Source of the DNA: JBDTGE01 sp050742975
GTDB lineage: Bacteria > Actinomycetota > Actinomycetes > Mycobacteriales > Jatrophihabitantaceae
Direction of reading: 5' to 3'
Assembly (NCBI GenBank): GCA_050742975.1
Contig: JBOGDQ010000246.1
Location: 1 to 26,813 of the forward strand
DNA length: 26,813 nucleotides
Part shown: piece after piece, positions 14,658 to 23,817 of the stretch
How the letters are laid out: each line of letters opens with the position of its first letter
Position numbering within the stretch: the first letter of the stretch is position 1
Notes under the pieces: model-generated
What the model saw: only the letters and a program-made list of their open reading frames with translations
What the model was told of the DNA's origin: nothing
Databases searched by the model: none
Translations under genes and position numbers: made by a program

Positions 14658-14980
14658 TCTCGGTGACCCACTTCGCCGGCGGCAGCGACGACTTCGCCGA
14701 CCGCGCGCAGGCCGCCCTCGATGCGCTCGCCGTGCGGCCGGGTTACCTGCGCGGCAGCCTGGGCCGCTCGACCGACGACCCGGAGCACTGGCTGCTCATC
14801 ACCGAGTGGGCCAACGTCGGCTCGTACCGGCGGGCACTCGGCGGCCTCGAGGTCAAGCTGCACGCCACCCCGCTGCTCGCCGAGGCGTTGGACCTGCCCG
14901 CGTCGTTCGAACCGCTGCTGGAGATCGCGCCCGGAGGCGCGAGGGTCGTCCGCGCGAGCGATCGCGAGCCGACGGCGTGA
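14654..14980 (+). CDS. Small antibiotic-biosynthesis-monooxygenase (ABM) fold protein
   Basis: The 108 residues show the dimeric alpha/beta-barrel pattern: a first strand VISVTHFAGG, a helix with ALDALAVRPGYLRGSLGRS, then HWLLITEWANVGSYRRAL and a C-terminal strand EPLLEIAPGG. Such proteins include quinone-forming monooxygenases and many of unknown role, so no substrate is claimed. The GTG at 14654 overlaps the uppS stop (GTGA), and its own stop overlaps the PAP2 start in the same way (GTGA at 14977). The three genes are therefore translationally coupled. In other actinomycetes a similar small gene follows uppS/recO, which supports a real gene. Confidence 0.8.
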   Translation: MISVTHFAGGSDDFADRAQAALDALAVRPGYLRGSLGRSTDDPEHWLLITEWANVGSYRRALGGLEVKLHATPLLAEALDLPASFEPLLEIAPGGARVVRASDREPTA

Positions 14981-16152
14981 GCGCTGACACCGTCGAGAAG
15001 GACGAGAGCCAGCCGGAGACCGGCGGCAGCGACCGGTGGCGCCGCATTCGCGCGCACCGCGGCGACGTCCTGCGCGGCATCCGCTGGGGGGCCTCGGCGG
15101 CCTGGATCCTCGCGGTCGCCTACCAGTTGTACTACGACGGCGTCCCGTTCGACCGCGAGGGGCTGCTGGTCTGGATCGCGGCAGGCGTGACCGCGTTCAG
15201 CATCGGCCGCCGCAACCTGCTGACCGTGCTCGTCGACTGGCTGCCGTTCGCCGCGGTGCTCATCGCGTACGACTACCTGCGCGGGCTGTCCGACCGGCTC
15301 GGCATGCCGACGTGGTGGCACCCGCAGGTCGACGTGGACAAGGTCCTGTTCCTGGGCAGGGAGCCGACTGTCTGGCTGCAGGAGAAGCTGAACTACCCCG
15401 GCGTGCACTGGTGGGACGTGCTCGCCAGTCTGTGTTACAGCTCGTTCTTCCTGCTGCCGTACGTGACGGCCGGCGTGCTGTGGCTGCGCAGCCGCGCAGA
15501 CTTCTACCGGTGGTCGCTGCGCTTCGTCGGGCTCTCGTTCTTCTGCTTCACGCTGTTCGCGCTGATCCCCGCCGCTCCGCCCTGGGCCGCCGCTGTGTGC
15601 ACCGCCAAGCAGGTCGCCGGCCATCCGTCCAACCCGCCGTGCATGAGCAACAGCGCCGAATTCGTCCCCAGCGGTGGCATCCTCGGACATTTCACCGGGG
15701 TGCGCGCAGGCGCCAACCCGTGGTTCGAGCGGCTGTCGGGAAAGGGCTGGTCCGAGCTGCACCTGAGCACCGCGGAGTCGCTGCTGCGCAAGGGACAAGG
15801 CGCCGTCGACCTCGTGGCGGCAGTCCCGTCTCTGCACCTGGGCGGAACGATGCTGTTCTGCATCTTCATGTGGCGCCGGGTCAGGAAGTGGTTGCGGCCG
15901 CTGCTCGTCGCCTACCCCATCGCGATGACGTTCAGTCTCGTCTACACCGGCGAGCACTACCTGTCCGACTGCGTCGCCGGCGCCCTGGCCGCAGCGCTCG
16001 TGTCCTTCGTCGCCGACCGGATCGAACGCCGGCGAGAACGCGCCCGCGCAGTCGATACCCTTGCCGACGAGGACCAGCCCGCACCCAGTATGGAGAGCCT
16101 GTGCCCGCCGACCACCGAGCCGCCAACCGCAATGACGCCGTCGTCAACCTGA
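14977..16152 (+). CDS. PAP2-superfamily membrane phosphatase/phosphotransferase
   Basis: Proteins of this type remove or transfer phosphate on lipid substrates at the membrane, such as phosphatidic acid, polyprenyl diphosphate or inositol lipids. The 391-residue product has a cytoplasmic N-terminus, several hydrophobic helices (about 40–110 and 160–215, then 275–360) and PAP2 motifs. The PSLH motif is at 284–287, with the expected catalytic His287, and YTGEHYLSD is at 323–331 with H327 and D331. The first, KxxxxxxRP motif of classical PAP2 is not obvious, as in the PAP2_3/inositol-phosphotransferase-like branch. Being coupled to uppS suggests a lipid-carrier role; this is inference. The last 17 codons overlap glyS by 52 nt. 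Confidence 0.88.
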   Translation: MSADTVEKDESQPETGGSDRWRRIRAHRGDVLRGIRWGASAAWILAVAYQLYYDGVPFDREGLLVWIAAGVTAFSIGRRNLLTVLVDWLPFAAVLIAYDYLRGLSDRLGMPTWWHPQVDVDKVLFLGREPTVWLQEKLNYPGVHWWDVLASLCYSSFFLLPYVTAGVLWLRSRADFYRWSLRFVGLSFFCFTLFALIPAAPPWAAAVCTAKQVAGHPSNPPCMSNSAEFVPSGGILGHFTGVRAGANPWFERLSGKGWSELHLSTAESLLRKGQGAVDLVAAVPSLHLGGTMLFCIFMWRRVRKWLRPLLVAYPIAMTFSLVYTGEHYLSDCVAGALAAALVSFVADRIERRRERARAVDTLADEDQPAPSMESLCPPTTEPPTAMTPSST

Positions 16153-17498
16153 GCAAGCGGCGGGGATTCATCTTCCCCTCCAGCGAGATCTACGGCGGTA
16201 CTCGCTCTGCGTGGGACTACGGACCGCTCGGTGTCGAGCTGAAGGAGAACGTCCGGCGCCAGTGGTGGAAGACGATGGTCACCGGACGCGACGACATCGT
16301 CGGCATCGACTCGGCGGTCATCCTCGCGCCGCAGGTGTGGCGGGCGTCCGGTCACCTGGACGTGTTCACGGACCCGCTGATCGAGTGCCTGAACTGCCAC
16401 AAGCGCAACCGGGCCGACCAGCTCGAGGAGGCGTACGCGGCCAAGCACGGCAAAGCGCCGGAGGGCCTCAAAGACATCCCGTGCCCGAGCTGCGGCACGC
16501 GCGGGCAGTGGACCGAGCCGCGCGACTTCAACATGATGCTCAAGACCTATCTCGGGCCGGTCGAGTCCGAGGAGGGCGTCGCCTACCTGCGCCCGGAGAC
16601 CGCCCAGGGCATCTTCGTCAACTTCCTCAACGTGATGACGACGGCACGCAAGAAGCCGCCGTTCGGCATCGCGCAGACCGGCAAGAGCTTCCGCAACGAG
16701 ATCACGCCCGGCAACTTCATCTTCCGCACCCGCGAGTTCGAGCAGATGGAGATGGAGTTCTTCGTCGAGCCGGGCACCGATGCGCAGTGGCACGAGTACT
16801 GGCTCGAGCAGCGCTGGAACTGGTACGTCGACCTCGGCCTCGACCCGGCGAACCTGCGCTACTTCGAGCACCCCAAGGAGAAGCTGTCGCACTACTCGAC
16901 GCGCACCGTCGACATCGAGTACCGCTTCCAGTTCGGCGGCTCGGAGTTCGCCGAGCTCGAAGGCGTCGCCAACCGCACCGACTTCGACCTGAAGACCCAC
17001 TCCAAGCACTCGGGCACCGACCTGACCTACTTCGACCAGGACAAGAACGAGCGCTGGACCCCGTACGTCATCGAGCCGGCAGCGGGCCTGACCCGGGCCG
17101 TTCTCGCCTTCCTGCTCGACGCGTACAGCGAGGACGAGGCGCCCAACGCCAAGGGCGTCATGGAGAAGCGGACGGTGCTCAAGCTGGACCGCCGCCTGGC
17201 CCCGGTGAAGGTCGCGGTGCTGCCGCTGTCGCGCAACACCGACCTGTCGCCGATGGCGCGCGAACTGGCCGCGGCGCTGCGCGGGAACTGGAATGTCGAG
17301 TTCGACGATGCGCAGGCGATCGGACGCAGGTATCGACGCCAGGACGAGATCGGTACCCCGTTCTGCGTCACCGTCGACTTCGACTCGCTCGACGACCGAG
17401 CGGTGACGGTTCGCGAGCGCGACTCGATGCAGCAGGAGCGGATCGCGCTCGATCAGGTCGAGAGCTACCTCGCCGCCCGCCTACCGGGTTGTGGATAA
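16101..17498 (+). CDS. glyS: Glycyl-tRNA synthetase
   Basis: This is a class IIa alpha2-type glycyl-tRNA synthetase that charges tRNA-Gly. In 465 residues it has the N-terminal SSEIYGGTRSAWDYGPLG, and a Cys4 insertion (C96/C99 and C128/C131). Motif 2 is around SFRNEITPGNFIFRTREFEQ, and motif 3 contains PAAGLTRAVLAFLLDAY. The C-terminal anticodon-binding domain (about 365–465) includes the VKVAVLPLSR strand. The GTG at 16101 follows GGAGAG (16092–16097) and gives the usual length. It lies within the PAP2 gene, so the two genes overlap in different frames. The gene ends in a TAA that is part of a DnaA-box-like sequence. Confidence 0.95.
   Translation: MPADHRAANRNDAVVNLSKRRGFIFPSSEIYGGTRSAWDYGPLGVELKENVRRQWWKTMVTGRDDIVGIDSAVILAPQVWRASGHLDVFTDPLIECLNCHKRNRADQLEEAYAAKHGKAPEGLKDIPCPSCGTRGQWTEPRDFNMMLKTYLGPVESEEGVAYLRPETAQGIFVNFLNVMTTARKKPPFGIAQTGKSFRNEITPGNFIFRTREFEQMEMEFFVEPGTDAQWHEYWLEQRWNWYVDLGLDPANLRYFEHPKEKLSHYSTRTVDIEYRFQFGGSEFAELEGVANRTDFDLKTHSKHSGTDLTYFDQDKNERWTPYVIEPAAGLTRAVLAFLLDAYSEDEAPNAKGVMEKRTVLKLDRRLAPVKVAVLPLSRNTDLSPMARELAAALRGNWNVEFDDAQAIGRRYRRQDEIGTPFCVTVDFDSLDDRAVTVRERDSMQQERIALDQVESYLAARLPGCG
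17490..17498 (-). promoter_or_regulatory. Isolated DnaA-box-like sequence at the glyS stop
   Basis: TGTGGATAA on the plus strand is the exact complement of TTATCCACA, the E. coli consensus DnaA box (9 of 9). It includes the glyS stop codon. Only one copy is seen, with no AT-rich unwinding region, so it is not an origin. A chance match or a single DnaA site near the vapB promoter are the options. Confidence 0.3.
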
Positions 17499-17524
17499 CT
17501 CGGTCGCGTCCGCTATCGGATGTG

Positions 17525-17530
17525 TACGCT
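17525..17530 (+). promoter_or_regulatory. Candidate -10 (TACGCT) for vapBC
   Basis: TACGCT ends 7 nt before the A of the vapB ATG at 17537 and is preceded by TGTG, as in an extended -10. The spacing fits a leaderless transcript. A short AGG at 17531–17533 is too close to the start to be a good ribosome site. Confidence 0.5.
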
Positions 17531-17536
17531 AGGTGT

Positions 17537-17767
17537 ATGAGCCGCACCAACATCGACATCGACGATGAACTGATCTCCGAGATCATGTCGACGTACCGCT
17601 TGCGCACGAAGCGTGAGGCGGTCGATTTCGCGCTGCGACGCATCCGGCGCCCCAAGGCCCTCACACCGGACGAGATCCTCGCGCTCCGCGGGATCGGATG
17701 GGATGGCGATCTCGAAGCGATCAAGACCGGCCGCCGGTTCGACGAAGAACCAGCACGCGCGACGTGA
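17537..17767 (+). CDS. vapB: VapB-family antitoxin
   Basis: This antitoxin pairs with the VapC toxin encoded immediately after it. The 76 residues begin MSRTNIDIDDELI, a ribbon-helix-helix DNA-binding start typical of actinobacterial VapB (VapB family, DUF2191-like). It continues with TYRLRTKREAVDFALRRI, and the C-terminal part, rich in charged residues (LRGIGWDGDLEAIKTGR), would wrap the toxin. The GW(D/E)GDL string is common in this antitoxin class. The stop overlaps the vapC GTG by GTGA, giving the expected tight coupling. VapB with VapC usually represses its own promoter; an operator should lie around 17515–17545, but I see no clean palindrome. Confidence 0.93.
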   Translation: MSRTNIDIDDELISEIMSTYRLRTKREAVDFALRRIRRPKALTPDEILALRGIGWDGDLEAIKTGRRFDEEPARAT

Positions 17768-18147
17768 TCGCAGACAGCTCGGTCTGGATCGACTTCGCAC
17801 GCGATCTCGACACGCCGCAGGTGGCGGCGTTGGAACGGACGATCACCGACCGCACGGCTATGACCACCGACATTGTGCGCCTGGAAGTGTTGTCCGGTCA
17901 GACGCAGGTCGAGCGTCTGTCCGCGGCGCTCGACGGCTGCGAAGACGTCATGCAGTTGCCCCGGATCGATGTCGAGGACGCGGCGTACATCTACCGGGTG
18001 TGCCGCCGTGCCGGCGAGAGCATCAGATCGTTGAATGATTGCCTGATCGCCGCGATCGCGATCCGCAACGATGTGCCAGTCCTGCATCGCGACCGCGACT
18101 ACGAGGCGATTGCCCGACACTTTCCGCTGCGCCTGGTGGCTGGATGA
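17764..18147 (+). CDS. vapC: VapC-family PIN-domain ribonuclease toxin
   Basis: This is a Mg2+-dependent PIN-domain ribonuclease that cleaves RNA, often tRNA or the rRNA sarcin–ricin loop in characterised relatives; the target here is unknown. The 127-residue product has the first acidic residue in VIADSSVWIDF (D4), the second in DIVRLEVLSG (E41), the third in SLNDCLIAAIAI and a fourth in LHRDRDYEAIARHF. The active site therefore appears complete. The GTG at 17764 overlaps the vapB stop, and the stop at 18145–18147 overlaps the dusB ATG (ATGA). Toxin and housekeeping gene are thus read from one message, an unusual position. Confidence 0.93.
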   Translation: MIADSSVWIDFARDLDTPQVAALERTITDRTAMTTDIVRLEVLSGQTQVERLSAALDGCEDVMQLPRIDVEDAAYIYRVCRRAGESIRSLNDCLIAAIAIRNDVPVLHRDRDYEAIARHFPLRLVAG

Positions 18148-19334
18148 CTTCGGTCGCTGTGTCACCTCTGCGGCTGTCCGAGCGGGTCGCCGCAGGCCCT
18201 CCCCCGCCGGCTACGCCTTTACTGGCGGGGGGACCCCCACTGATCGTCCTTGCGCCGATGGCCGGCATCACGAACACCGCGTTCCGGCGGTTGTGCCGCG
18301 AGCAGATGGCGGCGGCGGGTGGGGTTGGGCTGTTCGTCAGCGAGATGATCACGACCCGCGCCCTGGTCGAGCGCAACCCCAAGACGCTGCGGCTGATCCG
18401 GTTCGAGTCCGACGAGCAGCCACGCAGCATCCAGCTGTACGGCATCGATCCCCTCGTCGTCGGCGCGGCCGTCCGAATGATCGTCGAGGAGGATCTGGCC
18501 GACCACGTCGACCTCAACTTCGGCTGCCCGGTTCCCAAGGTCACTCGCAAAGGTGGCGGATCGGCGCTGCCATGGCGGATCGAGCTGTTCGACGACATCG
18601 TCACCTCGGCCGTGCGCAACGCGGGCGAGCTGCCCGTGACGATCAAGATGCGCATCGGCATCGACGCCGGGCACCACACCTACCGCGAGGCCGCGCTGCG
18701 GGCGCAGGACGCCGGCGTCAGGCAGGTCGCGCTGCACGGCCGCACAGCCGCCGACTTCTACTCCGGCTCCGCGGACTGGGGACCGATCGCCGAGCTGGCC
18801 GCTCTGCTCGACATCCCGGTGCTCGGCAACGGGGACATCTGGGAGGCCAACGACGCGTTGCGGATGGTCCGCGAGACCGGCTGCGCCGGCGTGGTCGTCG
18901 GCCGGGGCTGCCTCGGCCGGCCGTGGCTGTTCGCCGATCTCGCCGCCGCCTTCGACGGTCGGCCGGAGCGCGTGCTTCCAGACCTGCGCGGCGTGAGCGT
19001 GACGATGCGGCGGCACGCGCAGCTGCTCGTCGAATGGCTGGACGACGAGGCCCGCGGCGTCACCGACTTCCGCAAGCACGTCGCCTGGTATCTCAAGGGA
19101 TTCTCCGTCGGCGGCGACCTGCGCCGGTCGATGGCCTCGGCGTCGAGGCTGGCCGAGCTGGACGGCCTGCTCGCGCAGCTCGACCTCGATCAGTCGTTTC
19201 CGGCAGCCGTGCTCGGGCAGCCTCGCGGCCGCACGACCGGCGTCCGTTCGGTCGCGCTGCCGGACGGCTGGCTGCAGTCGCGTGGCTCACGCGCCGTCCC
19301 CTCCGGCGCCGAGCTGCCGGACAGCGGCGGTTGA
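18144..19334 (+). CDS. dusB: tRNA-dihydrouridine synthase (DusB-like)
   Basis: This FMN-dependent enzyme reduces specific uridines of tRNA to dihydrouridine using NADPH. In the 396 residues, the TIM-barrel starts at LAPMAGITNTAFRRL (from 36). The catalytic Cys128 is in NFGCPVPKVTRKGGGSAL, LHGRTAADFYSG follows, and the phosphate-binding part is NGDIWEANDALRMVRETGCAGVVVGRGCLGRPW. A helical tRNA-binding tail ends near 345, followed by about 45 less conserved residues. The ATG at 18144 shares 4 nt with vapC. Before the barrel, residues about 18–32 (GPPPPATPLLAGGPP) are encoded by a palindromic repeat, apparently inserted in frame. Confidence 0.93.
   Translation: MTSVAVSPLRLSERVAAGPPPPATPLLAGGPPLIVLAPMAGITNTAFRRLCREQMAAAGGVGLFVSEMITTRALVERNPKTLRLIRFESDEQPRSIQLYGIDPLVVGAAVRMIVEEDLADHVDLNFGCPVPKVTRKGGGSALPWRIELFDDIVTSAVRNAGELPVTIKMRIGIDAGHHTYREAALRAQDAGVRQVALHGRTAADFYSGSADWGPIAELAALLDIPVLGNGDIWEANDALRMVRETGCAGVVVGRGCLGRPWLFADLAAAFDGRPERVLPDLRGVSVTMRRHAQLLVEWLDDEARGVTDFRKHVAWYLKGFSVGGDLRRSMASASRLAELDGLLAQLDLDQSFPAAVLGQPRGRTTGVRSVALPDGWLQSRGSRAVPSGAELPDSGG
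18197..18238. repeat. Dispersed-type palindromic repeat inside the dusB coding region
   Basis: CCCCCGCC (18201–18208) and GGCGGGGG (18224–18231) are perfect 8-nt arms around a 15-nt loop. They are flanked by GCCCT on the left and GACCCCCAC on the right. The overall form (GCCCTCCCCC … GGGGGGACCCCCA) resembles palindromes scattered through streptomycete and related genomes. Here it lies in frame in the variable N-terminal part of dusB and is translated as a Pro/Gly-rich segment. No second copy is seen in this window. Confidence 0.7.
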
Positions 19335-19335
19335 C

Positions 19336-19341
19336 TAGGCT
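19336..19341 (+). promoter_or_regulatory. Candidate -10 (TAGGCT) for ppdK
   Basis: TAGGCT lies just past the dusB stop and predicts a start near 19348, giving a leader of about 31 nt with a GGACGGAG ribosome site before the ATG at 19379. The -35 is not clear. Confidence 0.4.
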
Positions 19342-19378
19342 CGGGACCACAGCAGCGGTGGAACGGACGGAGCACACG

Positions 19379-22048
<2,670 letters not shown>

Positions 22049-22052
22049 CCGG

Positions 22053-22058
22053 TACGGT
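22053..22058 (+). promoter_or_regulatory. Candidate -10 (TACGGT) for a leaderless YbjN-gene transcript
   Basis: TACGGT begins 4 nt after the ppdK stop and ends 7 nt before the G of the GTG at 22065. This is the same geometry as at the HIT, uppS, vapB and dnaG genes. Confidence 0.5.
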
Positions 22059-22064
22059 CGAGGG

Positions 22065-22544
22065 GTGTTCTGGCGCCGTCCCCGCTCCGTGCTCCCGGAC
22101 CTCCTGACCGCACGGCGCGCTGAGCCTGACGGCGGCACGCTGGTTGCTCCGAGCATCGCGCTGACCGGGCAGATCCTCGACGAGTTCGGCCTCAAGCACC
22201 AGATCGACGACGACGGTGACCTGGTCGTGCGCTGGGAGCGCTGCAGCGTCTACTTCTTCTTCTACGGCGAGCGGCACGAGGTGGTGCAGGCGAGGCTGTA
22301 CCTGAACCGCCGCTTCCCGGTCGAGACCCGCGCCGGGCTGGCCCTGGCGCTGGACGAGTGGAACCGGACGAAGCTGTTCCCCAAGGCGTACACGGTGCTC
22401 CCCGACGACGGCGTGGTCGGCATCTGCGCCGAGCACTGCCATGACTTCGAGGCCGGCGTCAGCCGCGCGCAACTGAAGTACTCGATCGGCATGTGGGTCG
22501 ACACGCTGATCCGGTTCGCCGACTGGATCGACGAGCAGGTCTAG
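22065..22544 (+). CDS. YbjN-domain protein
   Basis: YbjN-fold proteins resemble type III secretion chaperones in shape and have no settled enzymatic role; most actinobacterial ones are of unknown function. The 159-residue product contains ALTGQILDEFGLKHQIDDDGDLVVRWE, followed by the strand CSVYFFFYG and LYLNRRFPVETRAGLALALDEWNRTKLFPKAY. The rest is VVGICAEHCHDF and a C-terminal helix SIGMWVDTLIRFADWID. These are typical YbjN elements. The GTG at 22065 is chosen from the -10 spacing; the open frame upstream to 21813 lies within ppdK and is a shadow. dgt starts 2 nt after the stop, so the two are probably co-transcribed. Confidence 0.85.
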   Translation: MFWRRPRSVLPDLLTARRAEPDGGTLVAPSIALTGQILDEFGLKHQIDDDGDLVVRWERCSVYFFFYGERHEVVQARLYLNRRFPVETRAGLALALDEWNRTKLFPKAYTVLPDDGVVGICAEHCHDFEAGVSRAQLKYSIGMWVDTLIRFADWIDEQV

Positions 22545-22546
22545 GC

Positions 22547-23797
22547 GTGTACGGGTACGGCGCCGCCTCGCGTGCGCGGCGGGTCGACGAGCCGGCCAAG
22601 CGGGCCGGTGCCGAGACCTCCGCCGCCGCTCGCAGCGACTTCGCGCGGGACCGGGCGCGGGTGCTGCACTCCTACGCGTTCCGCCGGCTGGCCGACAAGA
22701 CGCAGGTCGTGGTGCCCGGTGAAGATGACTTCCCGCGGACCCGGCTCACCCACTCGCTCGAGGTCGCGCAGATCGGACGCGAGATCGGCGCCGCGCTGGG
22801 CTGCGATCCGGACATCGTCGACGCGGCCGGTCTGGCGCACGACATCGGCCACCCCCCGTTCGGGCACAACGGCGAGGACGCGCTCGATGCGGTTGCCGGA
22901 CCCTGTGGCGGCTTCGAGGGCAACGCCCAGACGCTGCGCGTGTTGACCCGGCTCGAGGCGAAGGTGGTGCACGGCAGCGGCGAACCGGGTGGGCTGAACC
23001 TGACCCGCGCCGTCGTCGACGCGACGTGCAAGTACCCGTGGCCGCGACGGGCGGGCGTGGGCAAGTTCGGCGTCTACGCCGCGGACCTGGCCGCGTTCGA
23101 GTGGACCAGGGCCGGGGCAGCGGACGGTACCCGCTGCCTCGAGGCGCAGGTGATGGACTGGGCTGACGACGTCGCGTATTCGGTGCATGACGTCGAGGAC
23201 GGGGTGCACGCCGGGCTCGTCCGGCTCGCCTGCGTCGACGACGGAGCGCGCGCGGAACTGTGCCGCGTCGCCGCGAAGCAGTACAGCGCCCGGACGTCGG
23301 AAGAGCTCGCGCCGGTGCTGGACGAGCTGCTCGACCTGCCGACGCTGCGCGACCTGGCCGGCTACGACGGCTCCTACCTCGCCCAGGCGGCGGCCAAGCG
23401 GGCCACCAGCGAGCTGACCGGCCGCTTCGCCGGCGCGGCGATCATGGCGACCCGCGCGGCGCACGGCCCCGAGCCACTCGGCCGCTACTCGGCCGACCTT
23501 GTGGTCCCGGCCGCGATCGTCGCGGAGTGCGCGCTGCTCAAGGCAATCGCGGCGCACTACGTGATGCTGCGTCCCGGCGCCCCGGAGCGGCAGGTGTGGC
23601 AGCGCCGGGTGATCACCGAGCTGGTCGAGGCCATCCTGTCCGGCGCGCCCGCGACGCTGGACCGCAGCCTCGCTCCGGCCTGGCGGATGGCCGGCAGCGA
23701 CGCCGATCGGCTGCGCGTGGTGATCGACCAGGTCGCCCAGCTGACCGACACCTCGGCTCTCACCTGGCACACGCGGCTGGTCGGCACCGCGTCGTAG
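22547..23797 (+). CDS. dgt: Deoxyguanosinetriphosphate triphosphohydrolase-like protein
   Basis: This is an HD-domain phosphohydrolase that splits dNTPs into deoxynucleoside and triphosphate, affecting dNTP supply. In 416 residues, the N-terminal signature is SDFARDRARVLHSYAFRRLADKTQV. The metal-binding HD residues are H69 in THSLEVAQIG, H98/D99 and H102 in HDIGHPPFGHNGE, and the later aspartate in DWADDVAYSVHD. The size agrees with dGTPase-like proteins that lie beside dnaG in Actinobacteria. The GTG at 22547 gives the family-like start, 2 nt past the YbjN gene. Real dGTP specificity is not shown. It ends 20 nt before dnaG. Confidence 0.93.
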   Translation: MYGYGAASRARRVDEPAKRAGAETSAAARSDFARDRARVLHSYAFRRLADKTQVVVPGEDDFPRTRLTHSLEVAQIGREIGAALGCDPDIVDAAGLAHDIGHPPFGHNGEDALDAVAGPCGGFEGNAQTLRVLTRLEAKVVHGSGEPGGLNLTRAVVDATCKYPWPRRAGVGKFGVYAADLAAFEWTRAGAADGTRCLEAQVMDWADDVAYSVHDVEDGVHAGLVRLACVDDGARAELCRVAAKQYSARTSEELAPVLDELLDLPTLRDLAGYDGSYLAQAAAKRATSELTGRFAGAAIMATRAAHGPEPLGRYSADLVVPAAIVAECALLKAIAAHYVMLRPGAPERQVWQRRVITELVEAILSGAPATLDRSLAPAWRMAGSDADRLRVVIDQVAQLTDTSALTWHTRLVGTAS

Positions 23798-23805
23798 CCC
23801 GCGCC

Positions 23806-23811
23806 TAGACT
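23806..23811 (+). promoter_or_regulatory. Candidate -10 (TAGACT) for a leaderless dnaG transcript
   Basis: TAGACT lies in the short dgt–dnaG gap and ends 7 nt before the G of the GTG at 23818. No Shine–Dalgarno is seen in the gap. Confidence 0.55.
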
Positions 23812-23817
23812 CCACGT

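Noticed and set aside
15036..16100. Long glyS reading frame extending upstream through the PAP2 gene
   Set aside because: The extension is the other frame of the PAP2 gene and has no synthetase similarity; the GTG at 16101 gives the normal length.
17490..17530. Replication origin near the glyS stop
   Set aside because: Only one DnaA-like box, no cluster, no AT-rich region and no dnaA/dnaN nearby.
18071..19378. Extension of ppdK upstream through vapC and dusB
   Set aside because: This is the open shadow frame of dusB; the conserved PPDK N-terminus starts at 19379.
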